From contig NZ_WHOD01000070.1 in the NCBI RefSeq assembly GCF_013141765.1, forward strand, positions 310,001-374,000: DNA of 64,000 bases. The letters are read 5' to 3'. Shown here piece after piece: positions 26,173 through 34,145 of this stretch. The notes beneath the pieces are model-generated. The model was not told the DNA's origin. It saw only the letters and a program-made list of their open reading frames with translations, and did not search any database. This stretch comes from Paenibacillus foliorum. GTDB lineage: Bacteria; Bacillota; Bacilli; Paenibacillales; NBRC-103111. Position numbers and translations under genes: made by a program. Position 1 is the stretch's first letter. Each line of letters starts with the position of its first letter.

Positions 26173-26204
26173 GAACGGCCCAAGGAATATTCCTTGGGCC
26201 GTTC
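26173..26204. repeat. Perfect 32-bp palindrome
   Basis: GAACGGCCCAAGGAAT is followed directly by its exact reverse complement. It lies 39 bases past the stop of the 26243-26638 gene. No T run follows on the minus strand (CACCGTTCTTT), so it is an unusual terminator, if one. Confidence 0.75.
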
Positions 26205-26242
26205 TAAAAAAATCTATGTGCTTTTAGCTTGCTTTCTTAAGC

Positions 26243-26638
26243 TTATGCTTGTCCCCCAGCGTCGCGTATTACGCGTAGAGCTTGGTCATAGCTCTGTTCG
26301 TCAACGACAACGGTTAACAGTGTATCCAAGCCATTAATGCCTCCATAGTCCTCGATAGATCCATCCGATGCTCTTGGGGCGCTAAGTCCACTTGCATCAG
26401 CATTAGCTGCTGCCAAAATGCTTGAATCAATATCCATTCCTTCCGCCCCAAGCGTCAAGTAGGATAAGCCTGGGAAATTTCCAGTTAACGGATTGATAGA
26501 CTCGCTTACGCCTCCACCCGCGAACTGTCCTATCTTATCAACAGACACATCGATTACCCTCAGTGCTTTCAGCTTAGGCAGGATACTCTCTGCTTCAGCA
26601 GGCGAATGGAAATATGCCAGTATGCCTTTTTCAGTCAT
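26243..26638 (-). CDS. Small conserved-looking protein, unknown function
   Basis: 131 residues. Begins MTEKGILAYFHSPAEAE and ends LTVVVDEQSYDQALRVIRDAGGQA; this alpha/beta edge pattern (strand, helix, Gly-rich middle, strand, helix) recalls small ferredoxin-like stress proteins such as the YflT type, but I cannot assign a family. The middle is rich in Gly/Ser/Ala. AAGGGG precedes the ATG by about 8 bases. It sits between the dnaJ terminator and the secreted repeat gene, with a YfhD-like gene just upstream, so a stress or spore role is conceivable. Confidence 0.7.
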   Translation of the reverse strand: MTEKGILAYFHSPAEAESILPKLKALRVIDVSVDKIGQFAGGGVSESINPLTGNFPGLSYLTLGAEGMDIDSSILAAANADASGLSAPRASDGSIEDYGGINGLDTLLTVVVDEQSYDQALRVIRDAGGQA

Positions 26639-26676
26639 TCCTAATACCCCTTTTTGTTCCTATATGAAATAAAAGA

Positions 26677-26829
26677 CTACTCTTGTCTTGCGTCGGCTTC
26701 CTTGGCTCTTTCCACTGCTCTCAAATCATCCTCATCTGCTAGCTCTGCATTGAAATCAACATCTTCATTTTTACCGTCAACAACATTTTGCGGCTGCTGT
26801 TGAAATTGTTGGCTTTTCATATCTGTCAT
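26677..26829 (-). CDS. YfhD-family small acidic protein
   Basis: 50 residues from ATG 26829, supported by GAGGG nine bases upstream; the frame back to 26883 would add a basic leader with no ribosome site. The acidic core NVVDGKNEDVDFNAELADED followed by DLRAVERAKEADARQE matches the YfhD family of short, hydrophilic, probably spore-associated proteins of Bacillales. Function unknown. Followed 38 bases later by the 26243-26638 gene, possibly co-transcribed. Confidence 0.72.
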   Translation of the reverse strand: MTDMKSQQFQQQPQNVVDGKNEDVDFNAELADEDDLRAVERAKEADARQE

Positions 26830-26902
26830 TGAACGAATCCCTCGCTTTAGATGTCTTTTAAACGCTCCATCTATTCTCCGCAATAAAGCAAAATCTATTC
26901 AA

Positions 26903-26944
26903 CACAAAAAAACACAGCAGACGGATTTCTCCCCTTCTGCTGTG
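26903..26944 (-). terminator. Terminator of the dnaK operon
   Basis: Minus strand CACAGCAGA ... TCTGCTGTG stem followed by TTTTTTT, 12 bases after the dnaJ stop. It closes the hrcA-cpn-grpE-dnaK-dnaJ unit and shows prmA is not obligatorily co-transcribed. Confidence 0.88.
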
Positions 26945-26955
26945 CTGCTAGTAAA

Positions 26956-28080
26956 TTAATCTCCAAGAATCGCTTTTTTCATTCGTTCAAAAATAGACTG
27001 GTTCTGCTCGTGGGTATGCTCCCCGCTTTGACGCGCAAATTCCCTCAGCAATTCCTTTTGCTCTTCATTCATAGTAGTCGGAGTTACTACGACCACCTTT
27101 ACATGCTGATCGCCCTGACCGTAGCCCCGCAAGCGAGGCACCCCTTTGGATTTTAGACGGAAATAAGTATCTGTCTGTGTTCCCGCAGGAATTTTCAGCT
27201 TAATTTTCTCCGTTAAGGTAGGTATCTCTATCTCGTCACCCAATGCTGCTTGCGCAAAAGTAAGTGGGATTTCGCAATAAATATCATCGCCTTCGCGTTC
27301 AAAGAAGTCATGAGCTTTTACGCGGATAACTACGTACAAATCACCTGAGGGACCGCCTTTAGTTCCAGCTTCCCCTTCACCGGTAACACGAAGCTGTGCC
27401 CCGTCATCAACACCAGCTGGAATATTCAAGTGTATGGTGCGCTGCTTCTTCACTTTACCTGTGCCATGGCATGTTCCGCATTTGTCTTTAATCGTTACTC
27501 CTTGACCTCCGCAGCCTGAGCATACACGGCGGTTAACAATCCGGCCAAATGCAGTATTCTGTACAACTTCCTGCTGCCCACTTCCGTGACATATCGAGCA
27601 TGTTTCTGGTTTCGTCCCAGGCTTTGCCCCATTGCCATGACATGTATCACAAGACTCTGTGCGAGGAATATGAATATCCGTTTCCTTACCGAAAACAGCC
27701 TCTTTAAACTCGATAGTCATCGTATATTGCAGGTCATTTCCCCGCTGCGGCGCGTTCGGGTTACGTCGTTGTCCCCCACCTCCACCACCAAAAAACATAT
27801 CGAATAAGTCGCCGAAACCACCGCCGAAATCAGCGTTTCCACCGCCACCCATGCCTTGATTTGGATCGACATGGCCAAAACGATCATACTGAGCTTTTTT
27901 CTGGTCATCGCTCAATATATCATAAGCTTCCTTTGCTTCTTTAAACTTGGTTCCCGCATCAGCAGCTTTGTTCACATCTGGATGGTATTGGCGGGCCATT
28001 TGCCGGTAAGCCTTCTTAAGCTCATCTTGCGATGCGTTCTTATCTACCCCGAGAACCTCGTAATAATCGCGTTTGCTCAT
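26956..28080 (-). CDS. dnaJ: Chaperone DnaJ
   Basis: Class I Hsp40, co-chaperone that stimulates DnaK ATPase and delivers substrates. 374 residues from ATG 28080 with GGGAG seven bases upstream (the frame to 28098 starts within that site). J domain with YHPDVN, Gly/Phe-rich linker, zinc domain with four CxxCxGxG repeats (CDTCHGNG, CSICHGSG, CSGCGGQG, CGTCHGTG) and C-terminal substrate domains. Last gene of the operon; a 142-base gap with two hairpins separates it from dnaK. Confidence 0.98.
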   Translation of the reverse strand: MSKRDYYEVLGVDKNASQDELKKAYRQMARQYHPDVNKAADAGTKFKEAKEAYDILSDDQKKAQYDRFGHVDPNQGMGGGGNADFGGGFGDLFDMFFGGGGGGQRRNPNAPQRGNDLQYTMTIEFKEAVFGKETDIHIPRTESCDTCHGNGAKPGTKPETCSICHGSGQQEVVQNTAFGRIVNRRVCSGCGGQGVTIKDKCGTCHGTGKVKKQRTIHLNIPAGVDDGAQLRVTGEGEAGTKGGPSGDLYVVIRVKAHDFFEREGDDIYCEIPLTFAQAALGDEIEIPTLTEKIKLKIPAGTQTDTYFRLKSKGVPRLRGYGQGDQHVKVVVVTPTTMNEEQKELLREFARQSGEHTHEQNQSIFERMKKAILGD

Positions 28081-28128
28081 TATCCCACTCCCATTCATAA
28101 GACCATAAGAAATCCCCCGCTATCCACA

Positions 28129-28193
28129 GAAATTTGCTCCGCAAAATTTCCTAAGCAACAAAGGGAAAGTCAAAGCCGTAAAACGGCTTTGAC
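28129..28193 (-). other. Two hairpins between dnaK and dnaJ
   Basis: GTCAAAGCCGT-AAA-ACGGCTTTGAC (28169-28193) is a perfect 11-bp stem; a second stem pairs GAAATTTGC with CAAAATTTC near 28129-28150. Neither is followed by a good T run on the minus strand, so they look like an RNA-processing or partial-attenuation site lowering dnaJ relative to dnaK. Confidence 0.6.
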
Positions 28194-28222
28194 CTTTCTT
28201 TAACCTATGCTTTTTGGCGCTA

Positions 28223-30067
28223 TTAGTTGTTTTTCTTCTCGTCAACAACCTCGAAATCAGCGTCTACGACGTTATCTTTCTTCGCTGTGCCTGCTTCGCC
28301 TGCTGCGCCAGCTTCACCTGCTTGAGCTTGCTGTGCCGCTTGCTCATACAGCTTCACGGACAGCTGCTGCACGATCTCAGTTAAAGCTTCTGTGGTTGCT
28401 TTAATTTCATCCAAATTGTCGCCTTCAAGAGCTTTTTTCACGTTCTCTTTGGCTTCGTTAGCTTTGTCGATTTCAGCTTGATCTACTTTGTCGCCAAGAT
28501 CCTTGATCGTTTTATCAACAGAGTATACAAGTTGGTCGGCATTGTTGCGGGCTTCAACAAGCTCTTTACGCTTACGATCTTCTTCCGCATTGGATTCGGC
28601 ATCCTTCATCATGCGGTCGATTTCCTCATCGGACAAGCCGCTGGAGGATGTGATCGTAATTTTGTGGCTTTTGCCAGTTCCTTTATCCGTTGCATTAACA
28701 TTAACAATACCGTTCGAGTCAATGTCAAATGTAACTTCAATTTGCGGGATACCGCGCGGCGCAGGAGGAATATCACCCAGCATAAAGCGGCCCAACGTTT
28801 TATTATCATTAGCCATAGCGCGCTCACCTTGCAAGACATGAATTTCCACGCTTGGTTGGTTATCGGCATAGGTTGTGTACACTTGGGATTTAGTTGTAGG
28901 AATAGTTGTGTTGCGATCGATCATTTTGGTAAATACGCCACCCGCAGTTTCGATACCTAAAGATAATGGAGTTACGTCAAGAAGAACAACGTCTTTCACA
29001 TCACCCGTTAGTACGCCTGCTTGCACAGCTGCGCCCAAAGCAACAACTTCATCCGGATTTACGCCTTTATGAGGATCTTTACCGATTAATTTCTTAACAG
29101 CTTCTTGTACAGCAGGAATCCGTGTGGAGCCGCCAACAAGAACAACTTTATCGATTTGATTAGGAGACAGTCCTGCATCGCTCAAAGCTTGACGAGTAGG
29201 TCCCATTGTTCTTTCTACCAAAGCAGCGGTAATTTCATCAAATTTAGCACGAGTCAGGTTGATCTCCAAATGCTGAGGAACCCCATCAACCACAGTGATA
29301 AATGGCAAGGAAATCGTTGTAGTAAGTACGCCTGATAGTTCTTTCTTTGCTTTTTCAGCAGCATCTTTAAGACGTTGAACTGCTGATTTATCTTTGCTCA
29401 GATCGATACTATGTTCTTTTTTAAATTCTGCTACCAAATAATCCATAACAACTTGGTCAAAATCATCTCCGCCCAAACGGTTGTCACCGCTAGTTGCTTT
29501 TACTTCAAAGATGCCTTCGCCGAGCTCAAGAATCGATACATCAAACGTACCGCCACCCAGGTCATATACTAGAATTGTGTGGTCCTCGGATTTCTCCATA
29601 CCGTAAGCCAAAGCAGATGCTGTCGGCTCGTTCACAATACGTAGCACTTCAAGACCAGCAATTTTCCCTGCATCCTTAGTCGCTTGACGCTGGCTATCGT
29701 TGAAGTATGCAGGAACTGTAATTACAGCCTGTGTTACAGTAGTACCCAAGTAAGCTTCTGCATCTGCCTTCAGCTTTTGAAGGATGATAGCGGAAATTTC
29801 TTGAGGCGTATAGGATGTACCTTCAATTGTTTCCTTATGATTGGTACCCATGTGACGTTTGATCGAGATGACAGTGCGATCTGGATTTGTAATCGCTTGA
29901 CGTTTTGCCGTTTCACCGACAACGCGCTCTCCATCTTTTTTGAAGCCTACAACAGACGGTGTAGTACGGTTACCTTCCGCGTTTGGAATAACAACGGCCT
30001 CGCCGCCTTCCATAACAGCAACGCAGGAGTTGGTTGTTCCTAAGTCGATACCAATTACTTTACTCAT
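28223..30067 (-). CDS. dnaK: Chaperone DnaK (Hsp70)
   Basis: ATP-driven folding chaperone. 614 residues: nucleotide-binding domain with IGIDLGTTNSCVAV, DLGGGTFDVSIL and VLVGGSTRIPAVQ signatures, linker VVLLDVTPLSLGIE, substrate-binding domain and helical lid ending with the DADFEVVDEKK tail. AGGAGG lies eight bases before the ATG. The QAQAGEAGAAGEAGTA tail stretch is a normal low-complexity region. In the heat-shock operon under HrcA/CIRCE. Confidence 0.99.
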   Translation of the reverse strand: MSKVIGIDLGTTNSCVAVMEGGEAVVIPNAEGNRTTPSVVGFKKDGERVVGETAKRQAITNPDRTVISIKRHMGTNHKETIEGTSYTPQEISAIILQKLKADAEAYLGTTVTQAVITVPAYFNDSQRQATKDAGKIAGLEVLRIVNEPTASALAYGMEKSEDHTILVYDLGGGTFDVSILELGEGIFEVKATSGDNRLGGDDFDQVVMDYLVAEFKKEHSIDLSKDKSAVQRLKDAAEKAKKELSGVLTTTISLPFITVVDGVPQHLEINLTRAKFDEITAALVERTMGPTRQALSDAGLSPNQIDKVVLVGGSTRIPAVQEAVKKLIGKDPHKGVNPDEVVALGAAVQAGVLTGDVKDVVLLDVTPLSLGIETAGGVFTKMIDRNTTIPTTKSQVYTTYADNQPSVEIHVLQGERAMANDNKTLGRFMLGDIPPAPRGIPQIEVTFDIDSNGIVNVNATDKGTGKSHKITITSSSGLSDEEIDRMMKDAESNAEEDRKRKELVEARNNADQLVYSVDKTIKDLGDKVDQAEIDKANEAKENVKKALEGDNLDEIKATTEALTEIVQQLSVKLYEQAAQQAQAGEAGAAGEAGTAKKDNVVDADFEVVDEKKNN

Positions 30068-30171
30068 GTCAGATAATCCTCCTTTAATTTTGGAACCCTA
30101 TTCACTAATCTATGTGGAAGAACGAAAAATGTCTGATAATCAATCCAAGTAAACAAATCGCAAATAAAACA

Positions 30172-30759
30172 TTAAGAGCTTACTTTTACCATAGCAGGGC
30201 GAAGAACTTTATCCTTCAATATATAGCCCTTTTGAATTTCTTCAACTACAATACCTTCTTCGTGCTCTTCCGACTCAACCTGCATAATCGCTTGGTGGAA
30301 TTCCGGATTGAACGGTTGTCCTACTGATTCCATTGCTTGTAGGCCTTCGTTAGCAAGAGTTTGTTCCAATTGGCGGAAAATCATGTCTACACCTTTAAGA
30401 AGTGCTTCATAATCGTTACCCTCTTTGCCTGCGCTCAAAGCACGCTCCATATTGTCCACAACGGGTAGAAGCTGCTCAATAACTTTCATAGAAGCATATT
30501 TTGCGAAATCTTCTTTCTCTAAACGGGTTCTTCTTCTAAAATTGTCAAAATCCGCTTGAGCCCGCAAATAACGTTGGTAGTTCTCCTCAGATTCCTTGCG
30601 CAGCTGCTCAAGCTCCTGCTCGGATGCTTGCTCTTGAGCGGCTTCTCCAGCTTCTGTGGAATTGTTAGCTGCATTTTCTACGTCACCGGCATATGTAGTT
30701 TCTACATTTTGCTCGGCGTCCGCTGTTACTTCTGTTTGACTTTTTTGATCTGCACTCAA
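30172..30759 (-). CDS. grpE: Nucleotide exchange factor GrpE
   Basis: 195 residues. GrpE dimers release ADP from DnaK. Acidic Glu/Ala/Gln-rich N-terminus (to about 60), long coiled-coil helix (ASEQELEQLRKESEENYQRY), and the family signature ending in the PMVKVSS-like C-terminus (LRPAMVKVSS). TTG start at 30759, convincingly preceded by AAGGAGGTGA. Between the chaperonin gene and dnaK. Confidence 0.97.
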   Translation of the reverse strand: MSADQKSQTEVTADAEQNVETTYAGDVENAANNSTEAGEAAQEQASEQELEQLRKESEENYQRYLRAQADFDNFRRRTRLEKEDFAKYASMKVIEQLLPVVDNMERALSAGKEGNDYEALLKGVDMIFRQLEQTLANEGLQAMESVGQPFNPEFHQAIMQVESEEHEEGIVVEEIQKGYILKDKVLRPAMVKVSS

Positions 30760-30821
30760 TTTCTGTCACCTCCTTGATCCGAATCCACAATATTCTCTCT
30801 ACTATTCTAACCACAACCTCG

Positions 30822-32363
30822 TTATTCTTCCGTACGAGGCTGCTTCATCTTTATTACCGTATGAATTCGCAGCACCGCCGCGGCAACTTCTCCAGCCGCC
30901 TGCAGCGCATGCAGCTTCACCTGAGCAGGGTCAACGACACCATGCTCCAACATATCAACCAAAGCGCCGGTATCGCAATCAATGCCGAGTGAATCCGAGC
31001 CGGCTGCAATTTGCGCAGCCTTCACTTCCTCAACCTTCTCAAGCGGATTGTAGCCGGCATTGACTACAATCTGCGCGAGCGGCTTGCGCAGCGCCTGGGC
31101 TACGGCTGCAACGCCGAAGCCCTCCATGCCCTGGATCGTCTCTCGATGACGATCCAAATCGTAGGCGGCGGCCATCTCAGCTGCGCCGCCGCCGGGCAAG
31201 CACCCGCCGCGCAGCGCAGCCTGCACGGCCGAAGCTGCATCCTTGGCGATGCGCAGACGCTCGCCAACGACCTCGCTCGTGCTGGCGCCGACGACGATCG
31301 TCACCTGCGTCCGCCCTTTGCCTTCGGCCATGCGGACGCACTCCAGACGCTCGTCGTACGACACGCGCCCAGCGAAGCCAAGATAGCCTGCCAGCTCGGT
31401 GGCAGGCTTGCGCAGCCCGCTGCGGCGGATCGGCCGCGCACCAGTATACTCGCACACGAGTCGCAGATCGTGGCGGGGCACCCGCTGTACGACCATGATG
31501 CCATGGTCGGTGCAGAACTGCTCTGCCTCCGCGTTAACGCCTCTGTCGGCGATTACAAGCCCTACCCGCAGCTCGACCAGCTTGTCGAGCCACTGACGGA
31601 ACTGCTCCTTCAGCTGCATCTGCTTCTGGAAGCCAGCTTCCGTCATCAGTGCTTCCTCATCAATCGTCTCCGGTTCAAAGGCATCCTGAAAGACTAACAC
31701 CGATGCGGAATCCGGAGGAAAATCAAGCTGTGCGTTAACCGGCTTCTTCTGAATCAGAAGCCCTGGCCACACTTCGCTGACCGCGCGGCTGTGTGAGATC
31801 ACAACATCTGCAAAACGGAAGCTATCCTCCTGCAGTTTATGAATGCCGAGCCGCTTCGCGCCTTCCAAAATCAATTCAGCCAAATCTGCATGCTCACGGC
31901 CGGCAATGTAGCCTATCCTGTACAGCAGTGGATCCTTAAATCCATCAAGCTTACGGCTGCGTTTAGCCAATGAAGCCAGTGCCGTCGCCACTCCTTCTTG
32001 AATGCCCTTGACGACCTTGGCAACCGGCACTCCGCGTGTCACCTGTGCAACCCCTTCTGCAACAATCGCCCCAGCTAGCACAGTAGCTGTCGTTGTACCG
32101 TCACCCACCTGCTGCTGTTGTGAACGTGCCACTTGAATAAGCAGCCTTGCAGCAGGATGAGTAACATCCATCTTCTCCAGAATGGTCACGCCATCATTTG
32201 TTATGATGACCTCGCCCTGTCCGCCAACAAGCATCGTATCCAGACCTTTAGGCCCCAACGTTCCTTCAACTGCGGAGCAGATCGCACGAATTGCGCCTGC
32301 ATTATTTAGCAGGGTTGCATACGTGTCATCACCTTCATGCGACACTGGCTTCATTGAATTCAT
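30822..32363 (-). CDS. Group III (thermosome/CCT-like) chaperonin in the dnaK operon
   Basis: 513 residues of the TCP-1/cpn60 superfamily that resemble archaeal thermosomes more than GroEL. Visible: GTLGPKGLDTML (34-45), ITNDGVTIL (54-62), ATPase GDGTTT (88-93), PGGGAAE (390-396, Asp/Glu region of the second ATPase half), VNAGYNP and GIDCDTGALVDMLEHGVVDP (460-479), the thermosome-style C-terminal signature. There is no GroEL-type Gly-Gly-Met tail and no groES beside it. The ATG overlaps the hrcA stop (ATGA), so it is coupled to hrcA. Group III chaperonins were first described from Carboxydothermus and other Firmicutes, encoded in this same operon. DNA for residues about 295-430 is much more GC-rich than its neighbours. 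Confidence 0.9.
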   Translation of the reverse strand: MNSMKPVSHEGDDTYATLLNNAGAIRAICSAVEGTLGPKGLDTMLVGGQGEVIITNDGVTILEKMDVTHPAARLLIQVARSQQQQVGDGTTTATVLAGAIVAEGVAQVTRGVPVAKVVKGIQEGVATALASLAKRSRKLDGFKDPLLYRIGYIAGREHADLAELILEGAKRLGIHKLQEDSFRFADVVISHSRAVSEVWPGLLIQKKPVNAQLDFPPDSASVLVFQDAFEPETIDEEALMTEAGFQKQMQLKEQFRQWLDKLVELRVGLVIADRGVNAEAEQFCTDHGIMVVQRVPRHDLRLVCEYTGARPIRRSGLRKPATELAGYLGFAGRVSYDERLECVRMAEGKGRTQVTIVVGASTSEVVGERLRIAKDAASAVQAALRGGCLPGGGAAEMAAAYDLDRHRETIQGMEGFGVAAVAQALRKPLAQIVVNAGYNPLEKVEEVKAAQIAAGSDSLGIDCDTGALVDMLEHGVVDPAQVKLHALQAAGEVAAAVLRIHTVIKMKQPRTEE

Positions 32364-33385
32364 TTATACCATCGCTCCAGTACCAGCGTCATATCCTTGG
32401 ACAAATGATCCAGCAAATGAATAACCTTGCCATAATCCATACGAGTCGGACCCAGAATACCGATCGTCCCCAGATGCTTGCCTTCAAAAGTATAAGAAGC
32501 GGTGATCAAGCTGCAATCATTGATGGCGGCCATCGTATTTTCACTGCCTATTCGCACCTGTATGCCAGTGGAAGCACCTGTGAAAAGCTTGGCAAGCGTC
32601 GGTGTTTCTGCGAGCAGATCCAGTATATTCTTAACCTTCTCCATGTCCTGAAATTCTGGCTGTGTCAACATATTTGTAGTTCCACCCAGAAAAATCCGGT
32701 CCTCTTCGCCCTGATCAATAACACCGTTGAGCATCGTGAGGATTTCTTCATATCCAGATATACAGCTGCGCATTTCCTCGCCAATCTCAGTAAATAGCTT
32801 GGATTTAAATTGAAGCAACGGTACGTTCTTAAGCCGGGCATTAAGCAGATTGACGACCTTCTCAATTTCCGACATAGGAATGCCTTCAGGAATCGATACA
32901 GTCTTGTTCTCTACTTGACCGCTATTCGTCACAACAATGGCAACTGCAGTTTGCTCATTCAATGGAACGAGCTGCAGATGACGCAATGTAGTACCGAACA
33001 TCTCAGGCCCCATTACAATCGATGTATAATTAGTAAGATTCGACAAAATCATCGCAACCTGCTGGATGACCTGCTCCATCTCTTGCATTTTCTCAGCAAA
33101 AAATAATTTTAGCACGTCAATCTCATGCTGTCCAAGTCCGCCGAAGGTAACTAGGTGGTCCACATAATACCTGTAACCCTTATGGGACGGAATGCGTCCT
33201 GCGGAAGTATGCGGCTGCTCTAGGAAGCCCATTTCTTCCAAGTCGGACATCTCATTACGTATGGTCGCTGGGCTGAATCCTACATTGCCCCGTTTGGATA
33301 TGCTGCGCGAGCCAACAGGCTCGGCGGAGCGAATATAATCATCTACAATGGCACTTAAAATATGGCGTTGGCGTTCTGTCAACAT
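32360..33385 (-). CDS. hrcA: Heat-inducible transcription repressor HrcA
   Basis: 341 residues from ATG 33385 (GGGGGG seven bases upstream; the frame to 33400 begins in the ribosome site). N-terminal winged helix (RQRHILSAIVDDYIRSAEPVGSRSISKRG) and the family PATIRNEMSDLEEMG and HTSAGRIPSHKGYR motifs. HrcA binds CIRCE and is normally folded by GroE, so its activity reports free chaperonin. A perfect CIRCE lies 62 bases upstream. Here the next gene is a different chaperonin, raising the question which one feeds back on HrcA. Confidence 0.98.
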   Translation of the reverse strand: MLTERQRHILSAIVDDYIRSAEPVGSRSISKRGNVGFSPATIRNEMSDLEEMGFLEQPHTSAGRIPSHKGYRYYVDHLVTFGGLGQHEIDVLKLFFAEKMQEMEQVIQQVAMILSNLTNYTSIVMGPEMFGTTLRHLQLVPLNEQTAVAIVVTNSGQVENKTVSIPEGIPMSEIEKVVNLLNARLKNVPLLQFKSKLFTEIGEEMRSCISGYEEILTMLNGVIDQGEEDRIFLGGTTNMLTQPEFQDMEKVKNILDLLAETPTLAKLFTGASTGIQVRIGSENTMAAINDCSLITASYTFEGKHLGTIGILGPTRMDYGKVIHLLDHLSKDMTLVLERWYK

Positions 33386-33446
33386 GAACATACCCCCCAT
33401 CCACAGTCATTCGTTATGTTGAAATAAGAGCTTCTGTTGTTTGTCG

Positions 33447-33473
33447 TTAGCACTCCAATCTAATGAGTGCTAA
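33447..33473. promoter_or_regulatory. CIRCE operator
   Basis: Perfect TTAGCACTC-N9-GAGTGCTAA, the HrcA binding site. It starts about a dozen bases downstream of the predicted -10, hence around the transcription start. Confidence 0.97.
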
Positions 33474-33484
33474 TTCATATTACA

Positions 33485-33513
33485 AAAATAACAGACCCGA
33501 CGGTCTGTGTCAA
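33485..33513 (-). promoter_or_regulatory. dnaK operon promoter with second palindrome in its spacer
   Basis: Minus strand: perfect -35 TTGACA (33513-33508), 17-base spacer, -10 TATTTT (33490-33485, 4/6). The spacer is almost wholly occupied by ACAGACC-GTCG-GGTCTGT (33508-33491), a 7-bp-arm palindrome of the form bound by TetR-type repressors and distinct from CIRCE or CtsR boxes. Confidence 0.75.
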
Positions 33514-33676
33514 GTTAAACTACCGCTAGATTACTGCAATTTTCGAGCGGCTCCTCTAGATTTACATACAGCATTTCATGAATTATTTTTCGTGCTGTTC
33601 ATATACAGTTCACAAATAAGCATTACAATTACATTTGTTTTACAGCCCCACAATGTTCATTAAATGGAGGTGAAAA

Positions 33677-34108
33677 ATGAACATTTCATCCTTATCAAGC
33701 AACACCTCTACTAGTTACTCCTCTTCTTCAAGCAGTCAAAGTGAATTGAAAGCATTGGAGAACCAGCTTACCGCTGCCCAAAAGGAATTAAATGAAGTAG
33801 CCCAAAGCAAAGACGATCAGAAAACAAAGCAACAAAAGAGCGAACAGCTGCAGCTGCAGATTCAACAACTCCAAATGTCGATACAGCAAAAGAAATCCGA
33901 AGCAACCAAATCAAGCTCTTCAAGTAATCCAAGCAGCAACAATAATCAAAGCAGCAGCTCCAACCAAGTCCATAAAAATCCAGATAGCATTGCCGGGTCA
34001 CCCAACAGTTGCAGAAAAGCAGATCGACATCCGAATCTAATTGTGAAAGTAGTCCTACATAACAAGTTTACGGATTTCATCCTAGAAAGCGAAAATCGGT
34101 CTCCTTGA
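33677..34108 (+). CDS. FlxA-like small coiled-coil protein
   Basis: 143 residues: Ser-rich N-terminus (residues 3-21), a heptad-like coiled coil from about 24 to 75 (LKALENQLTAAQKELNEVAQ ... QLQIQQLQMSIQQKKSE), then a Ser/Asn-rich stretch. This matches FlxA-like proteins of Paenibacillus. GGAGGTGAAAA precedes the ATG. The last ~35 residues look unlike the family; the +1 frame from about 33963 reads KSIKIQIALPGHPTVAEKQ and ends IDIRI then stop, closer to the hydrophobic ending expected, so a frameshift is possible. The stop lies inside the terminator stem. Function unknown. Confidence 0.65.
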   Translation: MNISSLSSNTSTSYSSSSSSQSELKALENQLTAAQKELNEVAQSKDDQKTKQQKSEQLQLQIQQLQMSIQQKKSEATKSSSSSNPSSNNNQSSSSNQVHKNPDSIAGSPNSCRKADRHPNLIVKVVLHNKFTDFILESENRSP

Positions 34109-34132
34109 TAATCAATCAAGGGACCGATTTTT
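34093..34132 (+). terminator. Terminator between convergent FlxA-like and GNAT genes
   Basis: AAATCGGTCTCCTTGAT pairs with ATCAAGGGACCGATTT around a five-base loop, followed by TTTTTATAA on the plus strand and TTTTCGC on the minus; probably bidirectional. Includes the FlxA-like stop codon. Confidence 0.8.
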
Positions 34133-34145
34133 ATAAATCCTGCGG

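Noticed and set aside
31011..31697. 228-residue plus-strand open frame
   Set aside because: Antisense to the GC-rich part of the chaperonin gene; long frames are expected there by composition alone.
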